DNA of 64,000 bases from Agrocybe praecox. Lineage: Eukaryota > Basidiomycota > Agaricomycetes > Agaricales > Agrocybaceae. This document shows, one piece after another, positions 23,285-35,100 of this stretch. The stretch lies in NCBI GenBank assembly GCA_964017145.1, contig OZ024842.1:1984001-2048000 (forward strand), in the 5' to 3' direction. Under the pieces are notes generated by a model, which was given only the letters and a program-made list of their open reading frames with translations, ran no database searches and was not told the DNA's origin. The position numbers were made by a program, and so were the translations under genes. Each line of letters opens with the position of its first letter. Position 1 is the stretch's first letter.

Positions 23285-24040
23285 TCATCTGCGGATCTTC
23301 ACTTCGCTTTCTCTATCGTTCCAGGATATATCGACGATTCTTACGTCTACTTCCTGAGACCTGCCGTTTCTATCATAACAGTCTAGGTGCCAAATAATCT
23401 TGTTGGGGTGTTCGAAAGCGTCGTTTTGTACTAATCCGTTACAGCCTTTGCACACAGCATATGGTAAAGGTCTTGACGTTCGTGTCTTGCTTGTAGCGCC
23501 CACTTCAAGAGGACCGTCAATAAATGTATCCACTGCTTCGAGAGGGGATATGAATGTTTCTCGATAGGCTAGGAATAAAATAAAAACATCGAATTCTGCA
23601 ACATACCATTAACCATATTGTCTAGCGTCAATCTTTTTGTAGAATGCTCTGCCTTCAAGGCGTTTATCTTATAAGTTTGGATTTACGTGGGACGGTTTTG
23701 CCAATTCCAAGAACACGGAGCGTCGGTATAGAGGTTTGTAAAGGTAATTGGGGGGGGGGGTCGAAACTCATATATAATAGTACACATATATGGGCTTGAA
23801 CGAGCTGTTGGGTTTCTGACCATCGTCTATGTCTAAGGCTCTGGCTAGGTGTCGATCGACAGCGGTCATTGCATGCGTTTCGGCTGTGCACTTAAAATAG
23901 TACATCGATAAGGACGCGTAATTATAACAGTTGTCCTCGTTTTCTTTGCACGGTGAGCACCGAGGGCACTGTCTTTGCCATGCTTTGTGCGCATGCAGAT
24001 AGTGATCAAGATAGCATCGAATAAAAACTCGTCTTGTCAC
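23285..24040 (-). CDS. Small Cys-rich hypothetical protein, exon structure uncertain
   Basis: I do not recognise this gene. Two coding-like blocks lie on the minus strand. The upstream block (24040 to about 23790) encodes Cys pairs in 'KAWQRQCPRCSPCKENEDNC' and 'AVDRHLARALDIDDGQKPN'. The downstream block reads 'KRLTLDNMVNAYRETFISPL' once a 47-nt intron (GTATGT donor near 23613, TTCCTAG acceptor) is removed, then 'VCKGCNGLVQNDAFEHPNKI' and 'IWHLDCYDRNGRSQEVDVRI', ending at 23285. The latter holds C-x2-C-x17-H-x2-C, the spacing of the first half of a LIM zinc finger, but no second half follows. Joining the two blocks needs an intron containing an 11-G run (23750-23760). They may be two separate small genes instead. 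Confidence 0.4.
23750..23760 (+). repeat. G11 homopolymer
   Basis: Eleven consecutive G residues on the plus strand lie in the presumed intron of the small Cys-rich gene. Such tracts are prone to replication slippage and sequencing miscounts. Confidence 0.9.
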
Positions 24041-24206
24041 CCTCTCTTACGTTTTCAGTGACCGTATGCATCTAAAATTAGATATATATTACTCCTTTTG
24101 GTTCCGAAGAACAATGGCGCTAAAGTGACTGTAATTTGTCGAGCAGGTGGCCAGCGAGTAATTGAAAGAACATAAAAAGCCTGGAGAATCCCGTCGGAGG
24201 CACCAT

Positions 24207-24215
24207 TATAAAAAG
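24207..24215 (+). promoter_or_regulatory. TATA box for the 24383 gene
   Basis: TATAAAAAG lies about 170 nt upstream of the start codon at 24383 in an otherwise gene-free stretch of 342 nt (24041-24382). The position suits a promoter with a moderately long leader. Confidence 0.4.
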
Positions 24216-24382
24216 AGGGGCATGTTAATTGTGTGGCATTCCTCCGTCATATTAACTAGTTCCACTTCTCGTTTTGATTCACATCCACGAGGTTGATATT
24301 ACCACCCGACCCGCAGTTTTTGTTTGCTCTTTCTCATTCCACTGTACCCAAAGGCGCTCTTTTAGCTGGTCTGATTCTGATC

Positions 24383-25132
24383 ATGGACTGCAACGAAGAT
24401 TTCCTCGTTGTCGGCCCCAGTGTTATTCAGCTTGAAGAGACATCGCCGACTGAAGAAATCAATCTGGACCTGAGGTGAGTGGCACGCACATCTTGGTGAA
24501 TGTCCCGGCGCTTTGAGCAGATATTTATCTTCATATATTCCAGCTTGCGCCAAAAGATTGTTATCCGACCTTCTAAGAAGCCGAAAAATAATGTCGCGTC
24601 CACAATTTCATCATCCCTTGAGTCTGTATTTCACAACCCAAGAGAAAAGAGTCGACTTGTTGCAGAGTCAGAACCCATCCAGTTCAAAAAGCGAAAGGCA
24701 AGACCAAAGTTGATTATGCACCATGAATCGATTTCTACATCAAAAGAAGGATCATCAGAGAAATCAAGAACAAATAAATTGGAAAGGGTGAGAGAAGCCA
24801 GGGAAGTCGCGGAGAAGAGGGAGCAGCAGGTCGTGTCTGTAGAGAATCGGCAAGTGGATAAAAAGGATGGCAATGATGCTGAAGATGGATTAGTACTGGA
24901 TCCTCTGAGCGCAAAGCAGTGGAACCATTGCAAATGCACTATTGAAGGACGAGAGCGTTGTAAACCATGCAAACTTGCAAAGGCATTCGACCGGTGAGTA
25001 GTACAGTTCTCCCCATATCACACCACTGGATGAATACTGACTCGTTTAAAAAGCTTTTATCGAAGGGTTGATCTGCTACAGCAGTTGATAGATGAATCGC
25101 GTGATCCCAATTGGCAGAATCCGAGAAATTGA
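24383..25132 (+). CDS. Small basic hypothetical protein with C-terminal Cys cluster
   Basis: I do not recognise this protein. Three exons join in frame: 'MDCNEDFLVVGPSVIQLEE' to about 24474, then 'SLRQKIVIRPSKKPKNN' from about 24544, then 'FYRRVDLLQQLIDESRDPNW' from about 25054 to the stop at 25132. The product is about 205 residues. The middle is Lys/Arg/Glu/Ser-rich with KKRKARPK, a possible nuclear signal, and a charged helical stretch. The C-terminal 60 residues look ordered: 'QWNHCKCTIEGRERCKPCKL' gives H-C-x-C-x7-C-x2-C, which could bind a metal. It continues into 'AKAFDRFYRRVDLLQQLI'. The splice joins support a real gene; function is unknown. Confidence 0.65.
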
Positions 25133-25517
25133 TAGGGTACAGAGCTTTGGCTTTGTTGAAATTATATTTTGATTATATTGCCATTATACACAATTTAATC
25201 GAGTTGGCTTGTATATCGATGTAATCTGATTAGACTGATGTCAACGTCCAAGTTTTCCTCTCGCACCGTGCAGGTCGGTGCATCAACGATGTAGTTAGCA
25301 AAGAGCTGTGGAACTGTGGAAGGACAAGGCCGTGGCTGCTCTGACGCGTTGTTGCTTACCGTAACGCCGTTACTTCCCCGAATGAAGTGTCACGATCTTG
25401 AAATGTTTTCCATGACGTCCTGAGCCGGCAGGAGTACCTTTCTCGAGGGGCAGCCCCAGGGTTTTCATTGACCTGACCCTTTGTTCTATACAACCATACC
25501 CATATTCCTTTGTAACT
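25133..25517. promoter_or_regulatory. Spacer upstream of the Mdm31/32-like gene
   Basis: This 385-nt stretch lies between two plus-strand genes and should hold the 3' flank of one and the promoter of the next. I see no clear TATA or CCAAT element and no extra gene. Confidence 0.35.
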
Positions 25518-28148
25518 ATGCTTTCATCCTTGAGGAGTAATAGTTGTCGCAGGGCCTGTCGCCTCGGTGCACTCCCACCTCAGAATGTTCAAGTTGCTAG
25601 TGCTGAAAGATACAACCTCATCAGGAATTTTTTCACTGCTCAACGCTCTTGCTCTCCCATTCTACCCCACTTTTTGTTTCCAAAACGTACATCCCCTTCC
25701 AAAATTTCCTCGTGGCATACGAGTAATTCTCAACTGGCACGCCCCGTACCATTGACGCGACTATCTTTCCTTTCAGCAAAACCAAGAACCTTTTCTACCA
25801 AAAGCGAAGGCCGGGAATCACCTGTGGAAGATCAGAACAAAACGCCAAAACCGCCAGAAAACATCTCCCCGCAGAACGGAGAGCAGGAAGGCACTGCACA
25901 TCCCGAAAATTCATTTCCGCATGCACGAGACTACGAAAATTACTCCCGTTTCTTCCAGAGGCTGGCTCTATCCCTCCCACACCCGCATAGGCCTACAAGA
26001 GAAGACTTTCTAAATGTCGCGACAGGCTTTTGGCAGCGTATGCGTATCCGCTTCAAGTGGTTCACCGTGAGGTCGTTTCGAAAGTGGAATGCAGACGACA
26101 TTTCTGCGTTTATTACCTGGTTTGTCATGAGCCAGACGTTGTGGATCCTAGTTGGAACGTGCGTCCTTCAAATTTACATGTGTAGTGCTTACCCTAATTT
26201 CCAACGAACAGAACCACATTCTTCTCTGTAATATTCGCCACAGCAAACAGTCTGCAGTTGCAAAGTATTACTTTTATATCTTCATCATCCCTTGAAAATG
26301 TCCTGACAACCCTACCACTATCTAGGTTATGTTGCGAGAGCCATAAGCGACTATTTAACGTCAGAAACCGGCATTACTATCATATTCGAGTCGGCAATTG
26401 TACCGAAGTGGAAAGATTCAAGGCTATCCTTCAAAAACGTTTACGTCTCTCTCAGGCCGTCCAACGTCCCCCCTTCAAGCAAAGATACGTACCAAGATGG
26501 TCACACTGCTGCCGTTGGTTACGATGTCAGCAATCATCCCGCCTACCACCGTATTGGAGACGAAGATGAAGAACCTCAACATGAACTCCCGCACGATGAA
26601 GACTATAATTACACAATGTTTGACCTAACCATCGATTCGGTCGATGTTACTTTGTCTTTAAAACGATGGTTGGATGGGAAGGGCTTGATTGAAGATGCTG
26701 TAATACGAGGTGTAAGGGGTGTTGTTGGTTAGTAGTCCCAGTTACCCGTTATATTTACATGAGCTGACTTGCCATGTTCGCTAAATGAAGATAGACGGAA
26801 TGTCTTTTGGGACCCTGAGAATCCACTCGATCCTGCCATGTTCCGTCATCCAAGTAAACAGGGTGACTTTGAGTTGGAAAGTCTTCAACTGGAAGATGTC
26901 CTCGTCACGGTTTATCAACCCGGAGATTTCAGACCATATGCGGCGTCAATTTTTCGCGCTGATATACATTTGTTCAGGAAGAGGTGGCTCTTCTATGACT
27001 TCCTATGCGCCGAAAACGTTGTTGGTCAATTTGACAACTGCCTTTTCAGTCTACATAAACCACAGAGCATTGGGCGTTCTACGGATAAAGATTTGAGGGA
27101 TGGTGACTGGGGAAGGATGGTAAATTATCATTACTCCTCGTCCGACTCGATATCTAAACGTTTACTTTAATCTAGTCTCGTATTCGAATCGACGGCGTTA
27201 ACATCGATCACCTACAAAATTCAACCACTATGGAAGGTCCTATCTCGTGGATCACATCTGGCAAGGTTGATGCAGTGCTTGATATAAAATTCCCTCGCGA
27301 TCTTGAAGACGAATTGCCTTTCAATGCTATCCTTGGAGAAATTGCGGACGCGATTACGACTTCTTTTTCGCATTCGACGGATACTATCCCTGGCCAAAGA
27401 GAGTTGGCGAAACCTCCTCTCACTGTTCCAGAAGAAGAAGCAGAAGAAGAGGAAAGGGCAGGCGATCACAAGCCCAAAATTATAATTGACATTGACCTGC
27501 GTTTCCGCGACCTAAAGGCTGCCGTCCCGATCTTTCCCCATGACCTATCCTACGTGAATTATGCGTTGATTAGACCGATTGTTGCATTCATGAAGTTAGT
27601 GATCTTCCTTTTCTTCGTTATAAACTCTCTAATTGGCCTAATCCCAGTGCCAATCGCACCTTAATTCCTATACATTGCCGTGTGGTGAAGGATGTTTCCG
27701 AGTTCGATGGTTCATGGACGGTATGCCAATATTACGTTTAACATTTGTTAGATTACTCAAATTTCTTTCTTTGTAGATGTGGGAAAGTACGAATCCTAGA
27801 TAATCCCTGGTTTTATTTCACTTCTGACAATTCTCTATTCTAGGTGGACTTATGGATGAAATATCTCTCAAGGTAAGCAATACAGTTTACTCACTCGCCA
27901 TGAGTATTAACCTGACATTTACCAAACAGACATACGACGCCATGGCATACCATGTTTCTCAGTCACACATGAATCGACAACGCATGAAGGCCGTAAGTCT
28001 ATGGAGTCTTCAAAGGACCGCAAGTGCGGTCATGTCAGCTCTACGTACGATGACGGACCCCATGTCGGCTAACCTGAAAGAGGCATATGTGAACGGTCAA
28101 TTGCAACCTGGAGCGTTCGACGATATGTTGTTAGTTCCCCAGGTGTAG
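25518..28148 (+). CDS. Mitochondrial inner-membrane Mdm31/Mdm32 family protein
   Basis: Mdm31 and Mdm32 are fungal mitochondrial inner-membrane proteins needed for normal mitochondrial shape, nucleoid stability and phospholipid balance. The N-terminus 'MLSSLRSNSCRRACRLGAL' is a clear Arg/Ser-rich presequence. The conserved core begins with 'NYSRFFQRLALSLPHPHRPT' and 'FLNVATGFWQRMRIRFKWF'. A transmembrane segment 'ISAFITWFVMSQTLWILVGT' continues over an intron into 'TTFFSVIFATANSLQLQ'. Downstream family blocks are 'SAIVPKWKDSRLSFKNVYV', 'LTIDSVDVTLSLKRWLDGKG', 'LQLEDVLVTVYQPGDFRPY', 'RKRWLFYDFLCAENVVGQFD', 'WITSGKVDAVLDIKFPRD' and 'IIIDIDLRFRDLKAAVPIFP'. It ends 'GQLQPGAFDDMLLVPQV' at 28148. 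Roughly nine exons give about 700 residues. I cannot decide between Mdm31 and Mdm32. Confidence 0.9.
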
Positions 28149-28301
28149 CCCACCAATTTGAACCAAAACGGGGAAACCCGACCGGCGATCATCAGCCCGC
28201 CAAGGCCATTATTATTGGCTTCCATCGTCATGAAAATAATTCCTCGCTATCCTTCGCTATCGCTTAGCATTTGTATCTATATTTACCCCCCAATGATCAC
28301 T

Positions 28302-28310
28302 TATATAAAT
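28302..28310 (+). promoter_or_regulatory. TATA box for the methyltransferase gene
   Basis: TATATAAAT lies about 80 nt upstream of the start codon at 28387, a usual distance in fungi, inside the 238-nt gap after the Mdm31/32-like gene. Confidence 0.5.
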
Positions 28311-28386
28311 GCCTCACCCGAGTAGAAGCACTTTACTTCTCGTTGCTCTCGTTCCATCTTCTTTCTTCCCTTCACCATCGTCTACA

Positions 28387-30226
28387 ATGAATTCTATGCT
28401 TGAAGTCGGATACTCTTTGTTGGATAAAGTATATGCGCTTTTGACTGGAATTGCAAGGTGGTTAACGCTTCTCCATCATTTAGGGCCTCGTACCCGATTT
28501 TCTTATTCGTATAGCAATACGACTTCTGCTCCGTCAACGTCTGCGAGAGATTGACGCTGGATCACTGGAAACCAACCATGCAGCGAAAATGAAATGGATC
28601 GAAGAAGTCCGAGCCCGTGAAACCATTGCAGACGTGCCAGAGAAAGCGAACGAGCAACACTATGAGGTCCGTCAACGTTCCTGTCGTCGCTGATGTATGA
28701 TGTTCATATGGCGACGAACTTTACCTAGGTTCCCACAGAGTTCATTCTGTCTACCTTGGGTCCCTATGGGAAGTATTCGTCGTGCTTGTACCCCACAGGC
28801 AATGAGTCACTCGCCGAAGCAGAGAAGCTCATTCTGGAGAGTTACTGCACAAAGGCTCACTTGCGTGATGGGCTTGATATCCTGGACCTCGGTTGCGGTA
28901 CGTCGCTTTACTTGTTACGGCTGCTCGATGGATTGCAATGCTCACACTATTCTCAAATAGGTTGGGGTAGTTTATCGTTGTTCTTAGCAGAGGTTTGACC
29001 GACCCGAACCCAGAAGTCGACTTCTTTGTTATCTGATTCTTATTTGCTCGTAGAAATATCCCAATTCGCGGATAACCGGCCTGTCCAACTCATCAACTCA
29101 GAAGCTTCATATTGATGCAACCGCGAAGCAACGTGGACTCACGAATATCCAGGTAAAACCCCCGAAGCACTTGCATGCAATCAATAGCATGACTCTAAAC
29201 GCTTATATTTCACTAGATTTTTACAGGAGATGTCAACACATTTGACTTCGATGAATCGAAAAGGTAGGAAAATTGTACGAGGGCAGATTGAATGAGGGTG
29301 TTCTGATGATGTATTTTTAGATTCGACAGAATACTAACAATTGAGGTAGGTTGAGGTATACCATTGGGCTCAAATTTGGCAATAAGGCGTTAACTTCCTT
29401 TCATTTGTCGGACAGATGTTGGAGCACATGAAAAACTATGAAACTCTCTTCAGAAAAGTATCTACGTGGCTTCGACCTCGGAGCGCGAAACAGGAAATCA
29501 ACTCTGAAGCGGACGAATCGCTGTTGTTCATTCATATCTTCTGCCACAAAACAACGCCATATCACTTTGTAGAAGATGATGGATGGATGGCCAAAAATTT
29601 CTTCTCAGGTTCCGTCGTTGTTGTAAACTGCAAATTGATGCCGGCTGACCTGTGCGCATCTATTTTCTTTATTTTGCATGATAGGAGGAACTATGCCTTC
29701 GCATGATCTCTTTGTGAGTGTAAACACTCGATCAATTTTATTCTAAAACAGTGGTTCACGATGCGACCTCAGCTCTACTTCCAATCCGACTTGACCTTCA
29801 TAAGAAGCTGGTATCTACCTGGCACGCATTATTCCCGGACGCTTGAACACTGGCTCAACCTGCAAGACAAAAATGCCAAAGGTAAGTCATTAAATCCTTT
29901 TTTTTTTTTGCTCCTGCTAATCTTACCGCAATTCAGAGGGCCTAAAAGCCTTGCGGAAGGACGCAGAGGCACAAGGTCTGTCTCCTCAAGAAGGGGAGAA
30001 AACCTTCCACAGGTGACATGTTTTCCAACTGAAAATATCATATATATCTGACACTGTAATTTGTAGATTTAGGGTTTTCTATATGGCATGTTCAGAGTTA
30101 TTCAATATGGACAAAGGACAACAGTGCGTTAATACCAACTAGAAGCCAGTTTCAAAAGCTAACACCGAACCAATCCCCGAAATGTAAAGATGGGGAGTAG
30201 GTCATTATTTATTCAAAGCAAAATAG
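28387..30226 (+). CDS. SAM-dependent methyltransferase, cyclopropane-fatty-acid-synthase family
   Basis: The product belongs to the family of cyclopropane-fatty-acyl-phospholipid synthases and coclaurine-type N-methyltransferases, which transfer methyl groups from S-adenosylmethionine. The start at 28387 gives 'MNSMLEVGYSLLDK'; splicing at a GTATAT donor (near 28426) to the acceptor near 28483 gives 'SLLDKGLVPDFLIRIAIRLL'. Then come 'ADVPEKANEQHYEVPTEFI', 'GPYGKYSSCLYPTGNESLAE' and the SAM-binding motif 'LDILDLGCGWGSLSLFLAEK', whose glycine is split by an intron. Later blocks are 'RITGLSNSSTQKLHI', 'RFDRILTIEMLEHMKNYETL' and 'HHF'-like 'PYHFVEDDGWMAKNFFSGGT'. The end is 'WGVGHYLFKAK' at 30226. 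About nine exons are needed. Substrate is unknown; the HY and EMLEHM signatures favour a small-amine or lipid acceptor. Confidence 0.85.
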
Positions 30227-30314
30227 ATGGCAGAATCATTCTTCGAAAAGTAGTACTCGAGGAAAGGATAATGTTACAGATAGACACAGTGACCATTGAA
30301 TTTTAGCACATCAA

Positions 30315-31657
30315 TCAGTTGTCTTGGAGGTTATTAAGGAGGCGTAAGATGCTGAGGACTATAGGAGAATTTAGCATAACATTTTCAAAAGGTGGACTAG
30401 AAACTTACAAAGGTTGATGAAGCTGCGAGTTTGGAAGGGTCAATATAAATAGCTGGAATTGCTAGATGTATTACGTACTCGAGATACAGGCTGATGGAGC
30501 CCATAATATATTCATCAGGAGACAATCGCTTATTGATATTGTATGTGTCGTAGACAATGTAACCGCTGAAGATGAGGCAGCCTCCGATGGCAAAGATGAG
30601 GTCCATGGTGCGGCTAAAAGGGATGAAGATGCCGACAAGACCAGTCATGCCTAGAATATTGTGAAGCTGTTCAGCATGTTACTATAAAGTCATTTAAATA
30701 CTTACACAATGCAATCAAAGAACCAAACAGGAATGGGCCCATCCCAGAGAAATCATACTACCGACATCGTCTTGAACACAAAACAAACTCATAAAATGAG
30801 GTAAAATTTACCTTCGACTGGAACGTAAACAATGTTAATCCGACAAATATCCCGATCGTGATGATCCTGTGTCAAATATAATTTGAGTTACTGCGCGTCA
30901 GATGATATTGGAATAACACAAACAAAGCTTGGAGTACGATGACATTCTTGTAGAATGATACAGCGACGCCGAGTGTAAAAGCTTCCATGAGTGTGAAGGT
31001 AGATAGAAGAACCAGATTCCATGGGTGACTGTGTCGTTTCCAGAACAGCAGACCTAGATTAATCAAAGTACCAAACATTGGGAGATAGAATGCCCATGTA
31101 CTGTAAAGGAAGGGGTTCATTGATATGACCAATGACCCTTGCGGGCTGATAAACAAAATCACTGACTGCGTTTGTACCCAGAAGATAGCTTCTGGCGATT
31201 GTGAGATAATACCGCCTACGATCGCTGTAGCTGTCTAAGACAGGATCAACGTGGGCGACGCTAAGTTGAGAATGAATAATTACTATTTGACAGACTGTGC
31301 TGCATTAACAATCGGTGCTGCGGAGGGATGTTACAGAGACTTACGAAGAATAGTGTACACTTTGCGAATAAATGCGTTGCGAATGTCTGGAGAGCTCTCT
31401 GAAACAGATACTCCGTACTGCAAAAAGGGTTATGAGATGTAAGGGTGAGAGCGCATGTTCGGAGGCAGCCTGAAGAATCGTACCTTGAAGTCATCTGGAA
31501 GCTCCCCCGCATTTGGTTGGTCGTAGATTCCACCGGCTCCGCTGCGACTCGAGCTACCTACTAAGAGCGGCTCACGAGAATCGTCGACTGAATGGTAGTT
31601 CGATTTCTGATTATTGGCTTGACCATAAGAGGGTGGGGGTACTGGATAGTTGCTCAT
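30315..31657 (-). CDS. Bax inhibitor-1 / TMBIM family membrane protein
   Basis: These seven-span proteins of ER, Golgi or vacuole modulate calcium leak and stress-induced death. The start at 31657 gives a cytosolic Pro/Ser-rich leader ('MSNYPVPPPSYGQANNQKS'). The membrane core follows: 'FYLPMFGTLINLGLLFWK', 'WNLVLLSTFTLMEAFTLGVA', 'IITIGIFVGLTLFTFQSK', 'LIALLMTGLVGIFIPFSRTM' and 'DLIFAIGGCLIFSGYIVYDT'. The last part needs a 14-nt microexon at 30409-30422 flanked by introns 30423-30478 and 30359-30408. With it the C-terminus reads 'SLYLDFINLFLSILRLLNN' plus LQDN, the conserved family ending. Without it the frame runs through a GTACGT intron into an unrelated tail. The gene converges with the methyltransferase gene (88 nt apart). 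Confidence 0.93.
30409..30422 (-). other. 14-nt microexon in the Bax-inhibitor gene
   Basis: The minus-strand reading CTTCATCAACCTTT is preceded by CGCAG and followed by GTAAGT. It joins an exon ending CTCGA (30479) to one starting TCCTC (30358), keeping the frame and restoring the family's D-F-I-N-L-F sequence. Confidence 0.85.
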
Positions 31658-32125
31658 AGTGAGGGGAGTAGTAAGAAAAGCACTGAATGAGGCTATGCTA
31701 CGGAATAAAGACAATGATGATGCGCTTCTTCAAGGGCGGCATCTTTAAGTGGTTATTGCTGACAAAGAAAACAAATGTAAAAATAGCAATCGTCTCGAGT
31801 TCACTGGTTTTCCGAACATCCTTAAGGCGAGTTCCTTCAAACTGTATTAGAGAGTCAAATTTTTAACTATTTTAAAAAGGCGGCTTGAAAATCATCATGT
31901 CTATGCCAAACAATGGGATTTTCTGGCCTTCTTCTCCCTCTACTGCTGGACTAAAATAACTGCATTGAGCAAGCATTGGGATCGAGTCTGAGATCGATGG
32001 ACTTATCCCGCCTTGACCTGGTGGGGTTTGTGCACTATAAGAGATGAACCATCTCACTATATGCATCTCATTCCACTACCCCGCAACTTTATCAAGCGAA
32101 TTCAATTCCTAGTCTATCTTCCAGT
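31658..32125. promoter_or_regulatory. Divergent promoter, Bax-inhibitor gene / coiled-coil orphan
   Basis: This 468-nt region separates two outward-reading genes. No strong TATA, CCAAT or CACGTG element is visible. A short alternative in-frame N-terminal extension of the Bax-inhibitor gene (Met at 31714) falls here and is less likely than 31657. Confidence 0.35.
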
Positions 32126-35100
32126 ATGTGCAGCACATCTATCTTATCCCCCGACCTCAGATTTGTACTACGCGAGGCTTCACCTCCAGGAAAGGTCAAC
32201 GTCCTCACCGGGTCTCCTTCTTTTGAAGTCTCCAGTCCCCGCCAAGGCGGAATCCTCGTAGGATTTCTGGGTCCCAGATCCCTATCCACCTCTCTGGTTG
32301 GCCAACTTCGCGGGTTAAATCCCAATAGCCCTTCATCCTTTACGATAGCGTTCAACGTTCTTAGAGCACAGATTATGCTGCTCAGGCGCCGCATAAAGAC
32401 CTTGGAGAAAGCATACTCTCGCATCTGGGACATCAATAAGAGACTCGGCCTCGACTACAACGATCTCATAAGAGAGTGCAACACAGTACGCAAAAGCTAC
32501 CACGACAACAAAATTCAGCACAGGAAAGATATTAATGAGCACAGGCGCAAGGTTCTTGTCCTGGAAAGCGACAACCGATTGCTAAAATTGCAACTCGACT
32601 CTCTCAAGGAGGAGAACGAGAGAAAGGACAAGAAGATTGCTGCGCAGAGAGACAAACTCGCCCAATCGAGTGTTCTGTTTGAATCTATGGTCGACATCAA
32701 GATTTACGGCTCAGTCCTTCGCAACGCTATTCGCATTTTTGACTGGGAAGGCAAGGCTGAAGACGCTCTTATTCGCGCTATTTTGGAAGCGTGTACTGAG
32801 GAATATTCTCCGTGGTACCGAGTTATCAATGCTGTGATTGCAAGCCGCAAGCCAGTCACATCCGAACCGAAAGCTGAAGGTGAGCGTTTCTTTAGAAGCC
32901 ATGATATCACAATGCTCAGTACGCATATCTTTGAAGCGTTCAGAGAAGATACCAATACCGTCCAGTTGCCCAGTGAATCAGTAGGATCGCTTGTACAAAA
33001 TATGGTTGCGGTAAATAGTCCCAAGGTCGATTTCTTAGCTGGGGGAGATGCTAGCGCTACTTTGAAAACTCAGAGACTCAATGTTCGTTTTTTTGTTGTT
33101 TAAGGATTCTGAAATCAATATTTAATATTATGGCATAGAAAACTGGCACTGTCAAGGTATCTACGCAAGATTCATCCCAAACTTGTCAAACCGTGGGTCC
33201 TAAATCATTAGGAACTGTCAGGGCTTCAATCTCTCGTCGACGCTCTGCATCCATTCAGAGGAATGAAGAAGTTACCCCTGTTAAAGCGCCCAGGGTGTTT
33301 TTACAGCCCAAGGTCTCACCTCCTGCACCTACTCCAGCGTATGCACTTGTCTGCCCCACTACTCACGGTACTGCCCCTACGGCATCTCTTCTTCCCCAAA
33401 CTTGCCCTGTTTCTACTCCTCGCACGAAATGTGTTGCTCCACCTTTACTGCCTAGTTTCATTGCTTCTCCTAAGACATCTGGTCCCAATAAGATCACGAG
33501 CAGAACTTTTCCACCAAAGCTTCAAGCTCAAGCTCAAGCTCCTCACATTAAGCATGCCCCCACATCTCCTATTCGATCAAGGCTCGCAACTCATATGACC
33601 AGTTCTTACAAAAGGCCAATTCTCGAGAGCGTCGATCTCAACCGGCCCCAGGCCCACACCAAATTTAACAGTACAGAGAATCGGGTAGAAGGGACCGTCG
33701 CTGAAACTACAATTGCGGAAGACATCCCAAAGTCTTTGGCAAAGTCTCGGGGCAAGCGAAATGCCATTATCATGGCCGACAAGTTGGATTTGGCCTCCAA
33801 GGTTTGTCTCGATGATAACTTGGAATGCAATTATCTTTCTCATAAACTATCCGTTATTTTAGGTCATGGAAGATGTTATCCTTTCTCCTTTCTCTTTGCC
33901 AGGAGCAGCTTCCGGAGAAGTTGTGTCTAGCAAGGTCCAGGCTCTTGATAGAGAGGGCAACTATTTGACTCCACAGAAGTCTAGCGTTTCTCCGAGTTCG
34001 AAAGCAGTTGCCTGCCTCGTGGAATTTTTCAGTGACAGCGACCGTTCTCTCGACGAAAGTGGCAACAGCAACTCGGATTCTGATTCCGTTTGCTCTCGTC
34101 TTCGTGAAATACGAAAGATCAACAGAAAGGAAGACAAGAAGACGTTTGCTCACATGAAACGTGTGTTCGCCCGGAAAGAAGTCAAGCCTATTAAAGACAA
34201 CACTGCCGGCTCGTCCTCACATTCATCGGTGACAGATAGTAAGGCTCCAGAGAACCTATTTGAAGGTAGGACCATGCCGCCCGCTCCCGCTGTGATTCCT
34301 GCACGAAGCGACCTCCCCCCTTCTCGTCCTATTTCGATTTGCACACCTACACCTGTTCGTCCAATTCGCACGCCTACGTCAGCTACTTCGACGTCAAAGA
34401 TTTCTTCAAGGGACATCTACCGGGCATCTATCAACGATACTATTAGCAACATAACGGCGTCTACTTCTGGTTCTTCGTATTTGACTTCCTCGATTACTGA
34501 CACTGGAGCCATTCTAACTTCGGTCGCAACTCTGGTTGAGGCTCAGGCTGTACCTTCGACCCAAACTTCTGTAAAGCAGGTGAAGACGAAGCTTGGATTC
34601 TTTGGTGGCCTTGGACGTCGCTTTGCTCGTGTCGGTACTACTTTACCGGCTACCCCCCTCAAGAAAGAGGTGTCTGGTGGCGCATCGACACCACGGGCTA
34701 CGCTTGTCAGCAAACCCGCGGTCGTTAGCTCAACGAAGTGCCAAATCAGTGGTCCTATGCCTGTGTCATCCCAACCAGGGTCGTTAGCTCTTCGTCAGAA
34801 ATTGCTAGTGAGTTCAACAGAGGGGAAAAGAGAATCATTGATATCCCCTCGTGTTGGGCCTAAACCATTGATCCCCTCTTCCAGTGGCTTGCCGATACCT
34901 AGGTCGGCATCTTCCTCCTTCAACCCCCCTCCTTTCCCCTCTTCCAGGAGACCGACTTTGCTTCCTCCACAAACTAAACTCTCCATCAGTCATACACAAT
35001 TACCTACACGACTATTTCCTACTACGGAGCTCAGGTCCTCCTCTGGCAAGAGCTCCATTCGTGGACCGGGACCTAACCTCCCTCCACCACCCAACTCAAA

